A DNA stretch of 64,000 nt from Isosphaeraceae bacterium EP7 (GCA_038400315.1 CP151667.1:4475174-4539173); one strand, 5' to 3'; shown: positions 35,987-45,696, counted from the first letter of the stretch. A program made the numbers and translations. Notes: generated from the letters alone by a model not told the origin.

Positions 35987-37753
35987 ATGTATAAAGGCGT
36001 CGCTGTCAGCCCTGGCGTTGTGGTGGGGGTCGCGTATCGCGTCGACTCCGTCTTCGGGCCGGGCGAGCCGCGCTCGCTGGCCGATGCCGGCCTGGTCCCC
36101 GAAGAGGTTGAGCGGTTCACGCTGGCCGTCGCCAAATCCGCCGAGGAACTCGAGCAGATTGTCGTCAAGGTCGCCGAGCAACTTGGCGCGGCCGAGGCCG
36201 ATATCTTCAAGAGCCATCTCCAGATCGTCAACGACCGGACCTTGATCTCGAAGGTCAATGACCTCATCGAGACGCGCCACCTGACGGCCCTCTCGGCGCT
36301 CCAGGAAGTTCTGCAAGGTTACGCCGCCACCTTCGCCCGGATCGAGCACGACTATTACCGGGAACGAATCGCCGACATCCGCGACGTCATCTCCCGGATC
36401 GGCTCGCACCTGACCGCGCAGTCGCCGTTCGACTCCCACGGCGACTCGGCCTTGAACGGCGACGAGCCGGTCATCCTGGTCGCCCACGAGCTGCTGCCCA
36501 GCCAGGCCATGAGCCTGGGCAACCTGCCGATCGCGGGGATCGTCACCGAGACCGGCGGCGGGACCAGCCATGCGGCCATCCTCGCCCGCAGCCGTGGGAT
36601 CCCGGCCGTCTCGGGCGTCATCGACATCACCCTCGTGGTCCAGTCCGGCGACCCCATCATCGTCGACGGCCGCGATGGCCTGGTGCTCATCCGGCCCGAC
36701 CCCGAGGTCACCTCCGCCTACCGCAAGCTCCAGCGCGAGTTCTTCGACCTGAAGGATCGCCTGATCCTCAACAGGGATCAGCCGGCCGTCTCCGCCGATG
36801 GCGCCCAGATCGAGCTGCTTGCCAACATCAACAACATCGCCGACGCCCAGGCCGCCTCGCAGGTCGGCGCCACCGGCGTCGGCCTCTTTCGCACCGAGTA
36901 CCTCTTCCTCACCCACCAGGACGTGCCCGACGAGGAAGAGCAGTACCAGTACTACCGCCAGATCATCGAAGACTCGCCCAACAAGACGATCACAATCCGG
37001 ACCCTCGACCTCGGTGGCGACAAGACCCTCCCCTACCTGGGCAGCCGCAACGAGGCCAACCCCTTCATGGGCTGGCGGTCGATCCGGCTTTCGTTCGAGC
37101 ACCCCAGGCTCTTCGAGCGCCAGATCAGGGCCATCCTGCGGGCCGCCAGGCACGGCAAGGTGAGCATCCTCTTCCCGATGATCACCACCCTGGAGGAGCT
37201 GAGGTACGTCAACCGGATGGTCGACGAGACGCGCCGGAACCTGCGGCGCGAGGGCGTCCCATTCGGCGAGGACGTGAAGACGGGCCTGATGGTCGAGGTC
37301 CCCGCGGCGGCCATCTGCATCGACGCCCTCCTGCGCGAGACCGATTTCATCTCGATCGGCTCCAACGACCTGATCCAGTATTTGGTGGCCGCCGACCGCG
37401 ACAACCCCAAGGTGGCCCACCTCTGCGAGCCCCTGAGCCCTGCAATCTTCAAGATCCTCCAGATGGTCATCGACGCCTGCCAGCGCATGGGCACGCCGGT
37501 GACGCTCTGCGGCGAGATGGCGGGCCAGCCCAAGAGCGTGCTGACCCTGTTCGGCCTCGGCCTGCGCCGGTTCAGCATGAGCCCCGCATTCGTGCCGACG
37601 ATCAAGGCGCTGCTCGCGTCGGTGACCACCGCCCAGGCCGAGCGGTTCGCCCACCAGGTGCTCCAGCTCAAGACGGCCGAGGAGATCCGCGGCTACCTCT
37701 CGGCTCGGCTGCACGAGGTCTCCAGTACGCTAGAAGTCCTCGATTCCAACTGA
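35987..37753 (+). CDS. ptsI: PTS enzyme I (phosphoenolpyruvate-protein phosphotransferase)
   Basis: 588 residues. The phosphohistidine site GGGTSHAAILARSRGIPAV (His195) lies in the swivel domain, and the PEP-binding barrel shows GVGLFRTEYLFL, TIRTLDLGGDK, and the catalytic Cys508 in LCGEMAGQP, equivalent to E. coli EI Cys502. It transfers phosphate from PEP to HPr. No HPr, enzyme II or HPr kinase gene is in the window, so the partner lies elsewhere; planctomycete EI may serve a regulatory rather than a sugar-transport PTS, which is inference. The gene is followed by a 445-base gap. Confidence 0.95.
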   Translation: MYKGVAVSPGVVVGVAYRVDSVFGPGEPRSLADAGLVPEEVERFTLAVAKSAEELEQIVVKVAEQLGAAEADIFKSHLQIVNDRTLISKVNDLIETRHLTALSALQEVLQGYAATFARIEHDYYRERIADIRDVISRIGSHLTAQSPFDSHGDSALNGDEPVILVAHELLPSQAMSLGNLPIAGIVTETGGGTSHAAILARSRGIPAVSGVIDITLVVQSGDPIIVDGRDGLVLIRPDPEVTSAYRKLQREFFDLKDRLILNRDQPAVSADGAQIELLANINNIADAQAASQVGATGVGLFRTEYLFLTHQDVPDEEEQYQYYRQIIEDSPNKTITIRTLDLGGDKTLPYLGSRNEANPFMGWRSIRLSFEHPRLFERQIRAILRAARHGKVSILFPMITTLEELRYVNRMVDETRRNLRREGVPFGEDVKTGLMVEVPAAAICIDALLRETDFISIGSNDLIQYLVAADRDNPKVAHLCEPLSPAIFKILQMVIDACQRMGTPVTLCGEMAGQPKSVLTLFGLGLRRFSMSPAFVPTIKALLASVTTAQAERFAHQVLQLKTAEEIRGYLSARLHEVSSTLEVLDSN

Positions 37754-38198
37754 TCCTCCCGCAGGGCCGCAGCCGGCCGCGGATCGGGCCGATCGAAGGG
37801 TGCAGGAGTGTTGCGGGGCCGCGCCCGCTCGGCTACTCTCTCTAACGACTGCCTTCCCTCCCCCCTAAGAGCGAGAGTCGCCTAAAGCGACCGCTGCACC
37901 CTGAGGGTCGGGATGCACGTCGTCACCAGCCTTCCCTGAGTTCTCGGCTTTGATACGAAACCGGCGGTTCATTCTCGAAATCGGGAATGCTCGCCCCTCG
38001 TTCATCCGAGGACTCATCCAGAAGTCTTGTGCGGCTTGATGTTTAGGGGAAGTGGTTCGGATAAGTTCAGTTCGGCACCGGCGTTGCTCGGCGCACCTCT
38101 TCTCTTCTTCCTGTCGTGCGGATGTTGTCGAAGGGGCTCGACGCGGGGCGTCCGGAACCGGATGTCGGTCGTCGCTTCGATCAGGGTGGGGATTATCG
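37754..38198. other. Leader region upstream of the Rieske/cytochrome b cluster
   Basis: No gene seen. Small inverted repeats occur (GTCGCCTAAAGCGAC near 37890 and CCCTGAGGG near 37900). The region between 37930 and 38150 is AT-richer than its flanks. It should hold the promoter of the respiratory cluster. No tRNA or riboswitch pattern recognised. Confidence 0.4.
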
Positions 38199-39410
38199 AT
38201 GGCTCAACGTCCGAGCGTGAAAGAGATACTGGAACTCGCCAGGCGTGGCGGGGCCGCCACGCCCGAGGGCGCGGCCCCCGCCCCGGCGCCGACCCCCGAA
38301 GCCGAGCCCGAGCTTGAAGCCGCCCCCCCGCCGGCCGCCGCCGAGCCCGCCCCGACCGCCGCGAGCCTTGGCCGCCCCTTGACGCTCAAGGAGAAGCTGG
38401 CCGCCGCCCGCGCCGGCGGTGCCCCCGGCGCGACGCCGGCACCGGCCGCATCCGCGCCGAAGCCCGCGGCCGCGGCCCCGGTCGCCTCGGGCGAGAAGAC
38501 GGTCCCGGCCCCCGCCGAGTCGCTCGGCCGTCCGTTGACGCTCAAGGAGAAGCTGGCCGCCGCCCGCTCGGGCGGCACGGCCCCCGCGCCCGCCGCCGGC
38601 GCCTCGGCCTCCTCGGCCAAGCCCGCCGCCGCCAAGGCCGCGCCGGTCGCGAAGGTAGCCCGCGAGCTGCCGCCGCTCGACGAGATCACCGATCCGAAGG
38701 ACCTGGCCGAGGCCCTCCGCCGGGCCGGGGCGAAGAAGGACCAGGAGGTCGTCTCCGAGGCCGCCGTCGCCAAGGCCGCCGCCGCTGGCGCGACCCCGGG
38801 TGCCGCCGCCGCCGCGGGCCGGGCCGCCGCGACCAAGGCCGCCCCCAAGGTGATGCCCGTCCCGCCCAGGCCGAGCCGGCTTGCCTCGCTGGTCGAGCGG
38901 GTGACCCCCCGCCGCGACTTCAATACCTATACGGTCCCCTGGCTGGCCATCGGCTGGATCTCGTTCTCCGCGGGCATGGGCGCCCTGTCGCTCATGCTCG
39001 GCCGGTTCATGTTCCCCAACGTCCTGGCCGAGCCGCCCAGCACGATCAAGGTGGGCGTCCCCACCCAGTTCGAGCCGAGCGAAGTCAACGAACGCTGGAA
39101 GGCCGAGTGGGGCTTCTGGATCGTCCGGTCCAGCTACGAAGGGCAGGACCAGATCTACGCCCTCCAGTCGATCTGCACCCACCTGGGCTGCCCCCCCAAC
39201 TGGCTGGCCAGCGAGCAGAAGTTCAAGTGCCCCTGCCACGGGAGCGGGTTCTACATCTCGGGCGTCAACTTCGAGGGGCCCGCGCCCAGGCCGCTCGAGC
39301 GATTCAAGCTGAGCCTCGCCGACGACGGCCAGCTCGTCGTTGACAAGAGCCAGCGGTTCCAGCAGGAGCTCGGCCAGTGGGCCGACCCCGATAGCTTCAT
39401 CGCCGTCTGA
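38199..39410 (+). CDS. Membrane-anchored Rieske Fe-S protein with long repeat-bearing N-terminal tail
   Basis: 403 residues. The last 160 are a classical quinol-oxidoreductase Rieske domain with CTHLGC (326-331) and CPCHGSGFY (344-352), giving two Cys/His ligands each and the disulfide cysteines. One membrane segment precedes it (about 246-270). The first 230 residues are an Ala/Pro-rich cytoplasmic tail holding three copies of one motif: RPSVKEILELARRGG (4-18), RPLTLKEKLAAARAGG (59-74) and RPLTLKEKLAAARSGG (111-126). It delivers electrons from quinol to the c-type cytochrome of a bc1/b6f-like complex. The cytochrome b gene follows after 92 bases. Confidence 0.93.
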   Translation: MAQRPSVKEILELARRGGAATPEGAAPAPAPTPEAEPELEAAPPPAAAEPAPTAASLGRPLTLKEKLAAARAGGAPGATPAPAASAPKPAAAAPVASGEKTVPAPAESLGRPLTLKEKLAAARSGGTAPAPAAGASASSAKPAAAKAAPVAKVARELPPLDEITDPKDLAEALRRAGAKKDQEVVSEAAVAKAAAAGATPGAAAAAGRAAATKAAPKVMPVPPRPSRLASLVERVTPRRDFNTYTVPWLAIGWISFSAGMGALSLMLGRFMFPNVLAEPPSTIKVGVPTQFEPSEVNERWKAEWGFWIVRSSYEGQDQIYALQSICTHLGCPPNWLASEQKFKCPCHGSGFYISGVNFEGPAPRPLERFKLSLADDGQLVVDKSQRFQQELGQWADPDSFIAV

Positions 39411-39502
39411 TCTGATCTCAGGTCGATCGAACCCAACACGACACCCCCTGGCCTCCGCCCGGACTTACGCCCACACCCACGCGGGGAGCGGACCGACACA
39501 CG

Positions 39503-40276
39503 ATGTCCATCGCCGACAAGATCTACGAGAGCCAGATCTGGAAGAGTGTCTTCCGGCACCCCATGCCCACCGACCGGCGCAACCGGGTCGTGGTCATGCT
39601 GTCGAACTTCTTCCTCCACCTGCACCCGGTCAGCGTCCGCAAGCAAGGCATCGCGCTGAGCTACACCTGGTGCATGGGGGGAACGACCTTCTTCCTGTTC
39701 ATGGTCGAGGTCGTTACCGGCGTCCTCCTGATGTTCTACTACCGGCCGACGCTGGAGCACGCCTACAACGACATCCTGGCGCTCCGCGACGTGACCACGC
39801 TGGGCATCCTCCGCGAGCTGCATCGCTGGGGGGCGCATGCGATGGTCATCGCGGTCTGGCTGCACATGTACCGCGTGTTCCTCACAGGCAGCTACAAGCC
39901 CCCGCGCGAATTCAACTGGGTGGTGGGCGTCCTGCTGCTCGTGTTTACACTGCTCTTATCGTTCACGGGGTACTTGCTCCCCTGGGACCAGCTCGCCATC
40001 TGGGCCATCACCGTCGGCTCGAACATGGCACGGGCGACGCCCGGCGTGGGGGTCGAAGGCCCGGGTGCGGCCCTGTTGAAGCTCAACGGGGTGAGCCTGA
40101 TTACCAACGGGTCAGACGCCAAGTTCGCGCTGCTCGCTGGCCGGACCGTGGGCGAGATGACCTTGAACCGGTTCTATGTGCTGCACTGCGTGGCGATCCC
40201 GCTAGCGGTGTCTCTGCTGATCATGATCCACTTCTGGCGCGTCCGTAAGGACGGCGGCATCAGCGGGCCGATGTAA
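39503..40276 (+). CDS. Cytochrome b6-like subunit of a quinol oxidoreductase
   Basis: 257 residues, the length of PetB-type split cytochrome b. Four heme-b histidines are in place: His107 and His121 (x13) in [21 protein letters not shown], and His228 and His243 (x14), as in b6. [19 protein letters not shown] aligns with FYCLGG of b6, so Cys57 matches the residue that binds the extra heme c-i covalently. The C-terminus [12 protein letters not shown] matches the b6 ending. Four to five membrane helices; it oxidises quinol in the inner membrane with the Rieske protein. The petD-like gene follows after 182 bases. Confidence 0.93.
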   Translation: MSIADKIYESQIWKSVFRHPMPTDRRNRVVVMLSNFFLHLHPVSVRKQGIALSYTWCMGGTTFFLFMVEVVTGVLLMFYYRPTLEHAYNDILALRDVTTLGILRELHRWGAHAMVIAVWLHMYRVFLTGSYKPPREFNWVVGVLLLVFTLLLSFTGYLLPWDQLAIWAITVGSNMARATPGVGVEGPGAALLKLNGVSLITNGSDAKFALLAGRTVGEMTLNRFYVLHCVAIPLAVSLLIMIHFWRVRKDGGISGPM

Positions 40277-40458
40277 TCGACCCCGGGAAAGCCCGCCGGG
40301 TCACGCCAGTTCGCTTCGATTCGCCTTGAATACGAAACGAACCCGGCGCATCCCCGGCCGGGCCGCGGCCGTCGGCCGGAGGGCCCCGCGGGAACGGGCC
40401 CCCCAACGCGTACCAACCAGACCCGACACCGATCAACAGCGAGCCTCGCTCGAAGACC

Positions 40459-42048
40459 ATGCACCACCCCGACCTCACCCCCGCCGTGATGACCGGCCTC
40501 GGCTGGTATTACCTGCTGGCCGCGACGCTCAACGCGTCCGCGGCGGCGTATGTCGCGTACATGGAGATGGTCTCCGAGGGGGCCTCGAGGGCCGGCCTCA
40601 GGCCGAAGACTCGCAGCCTCCCCGGCTGGATGGTCACCTCGGTCCTGGTCCTCTACGGAGCGGCCACCCTGGCCCTGCTGCTCAGGGAGTTCATCCCCCA
40701 GGCCCTGACCATCACCTTCGGGCTCTGCGGCCTGGCCAACCTCATCGTCGCCATCGGCGCCGGTGCCGACGCCGCGCACCATGCCGAGGTCCACTCGGCC
40801 GGGCACGGGGTCGGCTCGGACTTCCACAAGCCGACCCTCGACGACCACATCCCGGCCGTCGGCCTGGGTAAGCCGATCAACCGGACGCTCTGGGCCCTGA
40901 TCTGGGCGATCACCGCCGTGGTCTTCCAGGCCATCGGCGCGGCCTACATCCTGGGCGGGCAGGTCGTCCTCCCGCAGTTCATGCGGGACGCGGCCGACAC
41001 GGTGTCGGGCCCGACCACCTTCTTCGTCGGCGCGACCTTGCTCTTCTACGGGCTCTATCGCTACCGCCGATTCCTGGCCAACGGCCTGGTCGCCTGGACC
41101 CTGACGAACCTCGCGCTGCTCGCCTTCGGCATGAGCATGACCGACTGGGACTTCCGCGACATCGTCACCAAGCCCGACAACGTGCCGATCATCGGCCTGA
41201 TCGTGCTGGTCGGCTTCTTCACCTGGATCGGCCTGCGTCGCGCCGTCATCAATGACTCGCGGATGGCCCAGGGGCTGCCCAACCTGGAGGAGCTCCAGCC
41301 CGAGAAGACCTTGACCTGGCCCGACCTGGTCTACACCGAGCTGATCGCCATGATCGGCCAGACGATCTTCCTGACCATCTGGGCCATCGTCTTGCAGGCC
41401 CCGCTGGAACAGCCCGCCTCGTCCACCGTCGCCCCCAACCCGTCGAAGGCCCCCTGGTACTTCCTCGGCCTCCAGGAGATGCTCGTCTACTTCGACCCCT
41501 GGATGGCGGGCGTCGTGCTTCCGAGCATGATCGTCGTTGGCCTGATGGCCATGCCCTACATCGACAACAACAAGCAGGGCAACGGCTACTACACGATCGA
41601 GCAGCGGAAGTTCGCCTGGCTGACGTTCCAGTACGGCTACCTCGTCTTGTGGGTCATCCTGATCCTCCTGGGGACGTTCTTGCGAGGGCCGAACTGGAAC
41701 TTCTTCGGGCCCTATGAGTACTGGGACCTGCACAAGGTCATCCCGCTGAACAACATCAACCTGTCGGACATCGTCTGGGTGCAGTTCCTCGGCACCAGTC
41801 GCCCGACGAACGTCCTCATCCGCGAGGCGCCGGGCATCGTCGCCGTGCTGGCCTACTTCACCGTTGTGCCGGCCATCCTCTACCGGCTCTTCTTCCGCAA
41901 GTACACCGAGCAGGCCGGGATCGTCCGCTTCCTGACCCTCGCCGTCCTCTTGCTGTTCATGGCAAGCCTGCCGATCAAGATGGTCTTGCGCTGGACGATC
42001 AACCTGAAGTACCTGGTGGCGATCCCCGAGTACTTCTTCAACATCTAA
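40459..42048 (+). CDS. petD-like subunit with N-terminal membrane extension
   Basis: 529 residues, far longer than PetD (about 160). Residues 285-415 correspond to the cytochrome b C-terminal half: TWPDLVYTELIAMIGQTIF, then PNPSKAPWYFLGLQEMLVYF. The APWY at 331-334 sits where PEWY usually lines the quinol-oxidation site. The region after it, to about 520, adds further helices (PNWNFFGPYEYWDLHKVIP and so on). The first 270 residues hold about six hydrophobic segments and a His-rich loop (GADAAHHAEVHSAGHGVG, about 102-119) unlike PetD. It should complete the quinone-binding core with the b6-like protein. Confidence 0.9.
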   Translation: MHHPDLTPAVMTGLGWYYLLAATLNASAAAYVAYMEMVSEGASRAGLRPKTRSLPGWMVTSVLVLYGAATLALLLREFIPQALTITFGLCGLANLIVAIGAGADAAHHAEVHSAGHGVGSDFHKPTLDDHIPAVGLGKPINRTLWALIWAITAVVFQAIGAAYILGGQVVLPQFMRDAADTVSGPTTFFVGATLLFYGLYRYRRFLANGLVAWTLTNLALLAFGMSMTDWDFRDIVTKPDNVPIIGLIVLVGFFTWIGLRRAVINDSRMAQGLPNLEELQPEKTLTWPDLVYTELIAMIGQTIFLTIWAIVLQAPLEQPASSTVAPNPSKAPWYFLGLQEMLVYFDPWMAGVVLPSMIVVGLMAMPYIDNNKQGNGYYTIEQRKFAWLTFQYGYLVLWVILILLGTFLRGPNWNFFGPYEYWDLHKVIPLNNINLSDIVWVQFLGTSRPTNVLIREAPGIVAVLAYFTVVPAILYRLFFRKYTEQAGIVRFLTLAVLLLFMASLPIKMVLRWTINLKYLVAIPEYFFNI

Positions 42049-42126
42049 TAACCGGGGAGGAGTGGGTCGACCCGCGCCGCGCCGTCCGCCCTGGGCGGGT
42101 CGGGGCCCGACTCACGCACGACGCAC

Positions 42127-45100
42127 ATGCCCGCCACCGAGGAAACGTTCCGGAAGCAGACGACGCTCCACGTCGTGTTCGCGATCACCTCGGTCGCCAT
42201 GACGCTGTCGATCGTCTGGATGATCATGGCCGACCACCTCCGGCCCTGGAAACAAACCCAACGCGCCTTCCACGTCGTCGAAGACGAGAAGCTCCGCGTC
42301 GCCGAGCAGCAGAAGGTCCAGGCGCTCAAGACGACCAAGCAGGCCGAGCTCGACAAGATCGAGGCCGAGATCAAGGCCGCCGAGCAGACCCAGGCCGACA
42401 ACAGCCGGAATATCAAGCTCCAGGACCGCGAGCTACGCCGGCTGGAGGGGACCTTCCAGGACCTCGACACCGCAGCCCGGTTCCAGAAGGCCGAGCTTGA
42501 CAGCCTGCGCAGCCTCTATGACGGCATGATCGACCGCGGCGAGGAGCGCGAGGCCCGCGCCTACATCGCCTCGACGATCGTCCCCGCCGAGGCCAAGCTC
42601 GCCGAGGTCAAAGGCAAGCTCGAAGGGGCCACCAAGGTCCTCGCCGCCGGCAAGGCGAAGCTGTCCGACCTGAAGGGCAACATCACCGCCCTGGAGAAGA
42701 AGCGGGACGACATCCGCCGAGAGGTCGACCGCGCCGGCCGGGTGCTGGCGCAGAAAGAGGCCCAGTTCTTCGGGCCGATGGCGTTCGTCCGCGGCCTGCC
42801 CGGACTCGACCTGGCCGCCTCGCCCACCAGGATCCAGCAGATCAGCCTGCCCGACCTGACGATCAACTACAACTTCAAGGATGTGCCCCGGTACGACCGC
42901 TGCACCACCTGCCACCAGGGCATCGACCGACTTGGCTATGACGTCGCCCCCGACGGCAAGACGCCGATGAAGGAGATCAACCCCGCCTTCGCCGCGCACC
43001 CGCACCTGACCGACGGCGCGACGACCATCGACCCCACCGGCAAGGTGGTTCCCGCGGGCCTCTACCTGGACAGCAACGGGCCGCACGGCATCAACAAGAT
43101 GGGCTGCACCATCTGCCACGGCGGGCAGGGGTCGGGCACCGACTTCACCTACTCGTCGCACGAGCCGAACGACCCCGAGCAGAAGCACAAGTGGGAGCAG
43201 GACCACGCCTGGCGCGAGATGCACCACTGGGACGAGCCGATGCTCCCCAGCCGGTTCATCGAGTCCAGCTGCATCAAGTGCCACCACCAGGTCACCGACG
43301 TCCCCGACGCCAAGAAGCTCCAGGCCGGCTTCGAGCGGATCACCAAGTACGGCTGCACCGGCTGCCATACCATCGGCGGGGAGGGCTCCTTCGGCCCCGA
43401 CCTGACCGACGCCCGGCAGGTCGGCCCGAACCTAAAGCACCTCGCCTCGAAGGTCTCCAAGGACTGGACCGCCCGCTGGATCAAGAACCCGCACGCCTTC
43501 CGCCCCGACACGCGGATGCCCCGGTTCTATGACGTGAGCAACAACGCCTCGGCCAAGGACCAGCCCAAGGTCGCCGCCGAGGTGCACGCCATGACCCACT
43601 ACCTCTTCTCGGTGAGCAAGCCCCCCGAGGGGTTCGTCGACGTCCCCGCCAAGGGAGACGCCGCGAAGGGCAAGGAGACGTTCCTCCAGAAGGGATGCCT
43701 CGCCTGCCACGCCCACAAGGAGACCGGCCCGGCCACCCTGCCCGAAGGGGCCAAGGAGTATGCCTCGGCCGACTTCGGACCGAACCTGTCGAACATCTCG
43801 GCCAAGTTCGGCTCCAAGGACGACGGCTTCCGTTGGCTGGCCAACTGGGTCAAGGCGCCCGAGGCCTACCACGCCAAGAGCCTGATGCCCAACCTGCAAC
43901 TTTCATGGCAGGACTCGGCCGACATCGCCGCCTGGATCCTCTCAATCCCCGGCGAGTGGCCCGGACAGGTCGCCCTCGAGGCGCTCGACTCGCCCGAAGT
44001 CTCGAAGGGGCTCGACGAGCTGGTCAAGCTGTACAAGAGCAAGACCGAGGCGATCTCGGAGCTTGACGGCAAGGTCGCGGCCATGACCCGCGATGACAAG
44101 CTGATGTTCCTGGGCAAGACGACCATCGGTCGGCTCGGCTGCTTCGGCTGCCACAACATCGCGGGCTTCGAGGCCTACAAGCCGATCGGCACCCCGCTCA
44201 ACGGCTGGGGGGCCAAGAGCCCGACGAAGCTCGACTACGGCCACATCGCCGAGTACTTCATCGACCAGGTTCCCGACGACCACGGCAACCGCGACGGCAC
44301 CGACCACTACTACCAGGAGAAGATCGAGGAGCACACGCGCTCCGGCTTCCTCTACCAGAAGCTCCACCGCCCGCGCAGCTACGACTTCAAGAAGACCAAT
44401 GAGGACGTGAAGGCCTGGGACGAGCGGCTCCGCATGCCGCAGTTCAGCTGGGCCAACGACCCCAAGGCCATCGAAGAGGTCATGACCTTCGTCCTCGGCC
44501 TGACCGGGGAGAAGATCGCCTCGAAGTACCTGCCGGCGACCACCGCCACCCCGGCCTCGAACGCCGTGGCCGAGGGCCGCAAGCTCCTGAGCCGGTATAA
44601 CTGCACCGGCTGCCACGTCCTTGAGATGCCCAAGTACACGATCGCCGGGGCGACCAAGTTTGAAGAGGCCTTCCCCACGTTCGAGACCAATGTCCGCGTC
44701 GCCTACAACGCGAGGCAGACGGACTACCTGGCCGAGCTCTATCCCAAGCTGACGTACGACCCCAAGACACAGCCCACGATCGGGCCGGTCGACGGCAAGC
44801 CGATCACGTTCGAGGCGATGCCCACCGGCACGTTCGAGAACGAGTTGACCGTCACCCTCTGGCGCCCCACGACGATCCGCGGGTTCACGTTCAACGTGGG
44901 CGACACGCTCACCCTGGACTCGACGAAGGTGGCCAAGACCCCGGCCGTCGGCGGCGACTTCGCCTGGCTCTCCGCGGCCTACCAGGCCGAGAAGACCGGC
45001 ACCGACTACGCCACGTTCTGGAACAGGCTTCCCCCGCCGCTCTTGCGGGAAGGGCTCAAGGTGCAGACCCCCTGGCTGACCTCGTTCCTGAAGGATCCGT

Positions 45101-45696
45101 ACCAAATCCGGCCGGCGGCCAACCTGCGGATGCCCAAATTCCACTTCGGCAGGGTTGACGAGCTCGGCCCGGCCGAGACCGCGGGCCTTGCCAACTACTT
45201 CGCCGCCAATGACGGGGCCGAGTTCCCCTACCAGGCCATCCCCGAGCGCGAGCAGGGCTACCTGACCGAGGCCGAGGCCAAGCACGCCAACTACCTGGGC
45301 GGCGGCTGGCAATTGATGACCAAGGGGGCTTGCGTGGGGTGCCACTCGATCGGTGCCTTCAAGCCGAACGGCGGGCCGCAGGTCGTCAATGGCCCCGACC
45401 TCCGCCAGGTCAACAATCGGTTCCGGCCGGGGTATCTGGCCGAATGGCTGGCCAACCCCAAGCGTCTCGTTCCGTACACGGCCATGCCTCAGAACGTCCC
45501 GCCGAACGGCCCGCCCGCGGTGGGCGTGCCCAAGTCGATGGAGGGGCAGACCTGGGTGCAGGTCAAGGCGATGCGTGACACGCTCTTGAACTACGTCAAC
45601 GCGGTCGAGTCGCAGCTTGCAGGTGCGGCCCCCGCTCCCGCGGCCGCACCCGCCGAGGCCCCGGCCGCCCCCAAGGCCCCGGGTGCCTCGGAGTAA
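42127..45696 (+). CDS. Eight-heme c-type cytochrome with membrane anchor and coiled coil
   Basis: 1189 residues. One membrane segment near the start (about 13-34) is followed by a charged coiled coil of about 170 residues (roughly 45-215). Then eight CxxCH heme sites begin at Cys259, 327, 382, 410, 524, 672, 826 and 1069. The spacing suggests several mono- and diheme cytochrome modules of the class I kind. The Ala/Pro-rich C-terminus ends the protein. Gene order (Rieske, b6-like, petD-like, cytochrome) suggests it replaces cytochrome c1/f as electron acceptor of the complex and passes electrons on in the periplasm. A terminator hairpin follows. Confidence 0.92.
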   Translation: MPATEETFRKQTTLHVVFAITSVAMTLSIVWMIMADHLRPWKQTQRAFHVVEDEKLRVAEQQKVQALKTTKQAELDKIEAEIKAAEQTQADNSRNIKLQDRELRRLEGTFQDLDTAARFQKAELDSLRSLYDGMIDRGEEREARAYIASTIVPAEAKLAEVKGKLEGATKVLAAGKAKLSDLKGNITALEKKRDDIRREVDRAGRVLAQKEAQFFGPMAFVRGLPGLDLAASPTRIQQISLPDLTINYNFKDVPRYDRCTTCHQGIDRLGYDVAPDGKTPMKEINPAFAAHPHLTDGATTIDPTGKVVPAGLYLDSNGPHGINKMGCTICHGGQGSGTDFTYSSHEPNDPEQKHKWEQDHAWREMHHWDEPMLPSRFIESSCIKCHHQVTDVPDAKKLQAGFERITKYGCTGCHTIGGEGSFGPDLTDARQVGPNLKHLASKVSKDWTARWIKNPHAFRPDTRMPRFYDVSNNASAKDQPKVAAEVHAMTHYLFSVSKPPEGFVDVPAKGDAAKGKETFLQKGCLACHAHKETGPATLPEGAKEYASADFGPNLSNISAKFGSKDDGFRWLANWVKAPEAYHAKSLMPNLQLSWQDSADIAAWILSIPGEWPGQVALEALDSPEVSKGLDELVKLYKSKTEAISELDGKVAAMTRDDKLMFLGKTTIGRLGCFGCHNIAGFEAYKPIGTPLNGWGAKSPTKLDYGHIAEYFIDQVPDDHGNRDGTDHYYQEKIEEHTRSGFLYQKLHRPRSYDFKKTNEDVKAWDERLRMPQFSWANDPKAIEEVMTFVLGLTGEKIASKYLPATTATPASNAVAEGRKLLSRYNCTGCHVLEMPKYTIAGATKFEEAFPTFETNVRVAYNARQTDYLAELYPKLTYDPKTQPTIGPVDGKPITFEAMPTGTFENELTVTLWRPTTIRGFTFNVGDTLTLDSTKVAKTPAVGGDFAWLSAAYQAEKTGTDYATFWNRLPPPLLREGLKVQTPWLTSFLKDPYQIRPAANLRMPKFHFGRVDELGPAETAGLANYFAANDGAEFPYQAIPEREQGYLTEAEAKHANYLGGGWQLMTKGACVGCHSIGAFKPNGGPQVVNGPDLRQVNNRFRPGYLAEWLANPKRLVPYTAMPQNVPPNGPPAVGVPKSMEGQTWVQVKAMRDTLLNYVNAVESQLAGAAPAPAAAPAEAPAAPKAPGASE

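Noticed and set aside
35519-37714. 731-codon minus-strand frame over ptsI and the permease gene end
   Set aside because: Antisense shadow caused by third-position GC bias; the plus strand has full enzyme I motifs.
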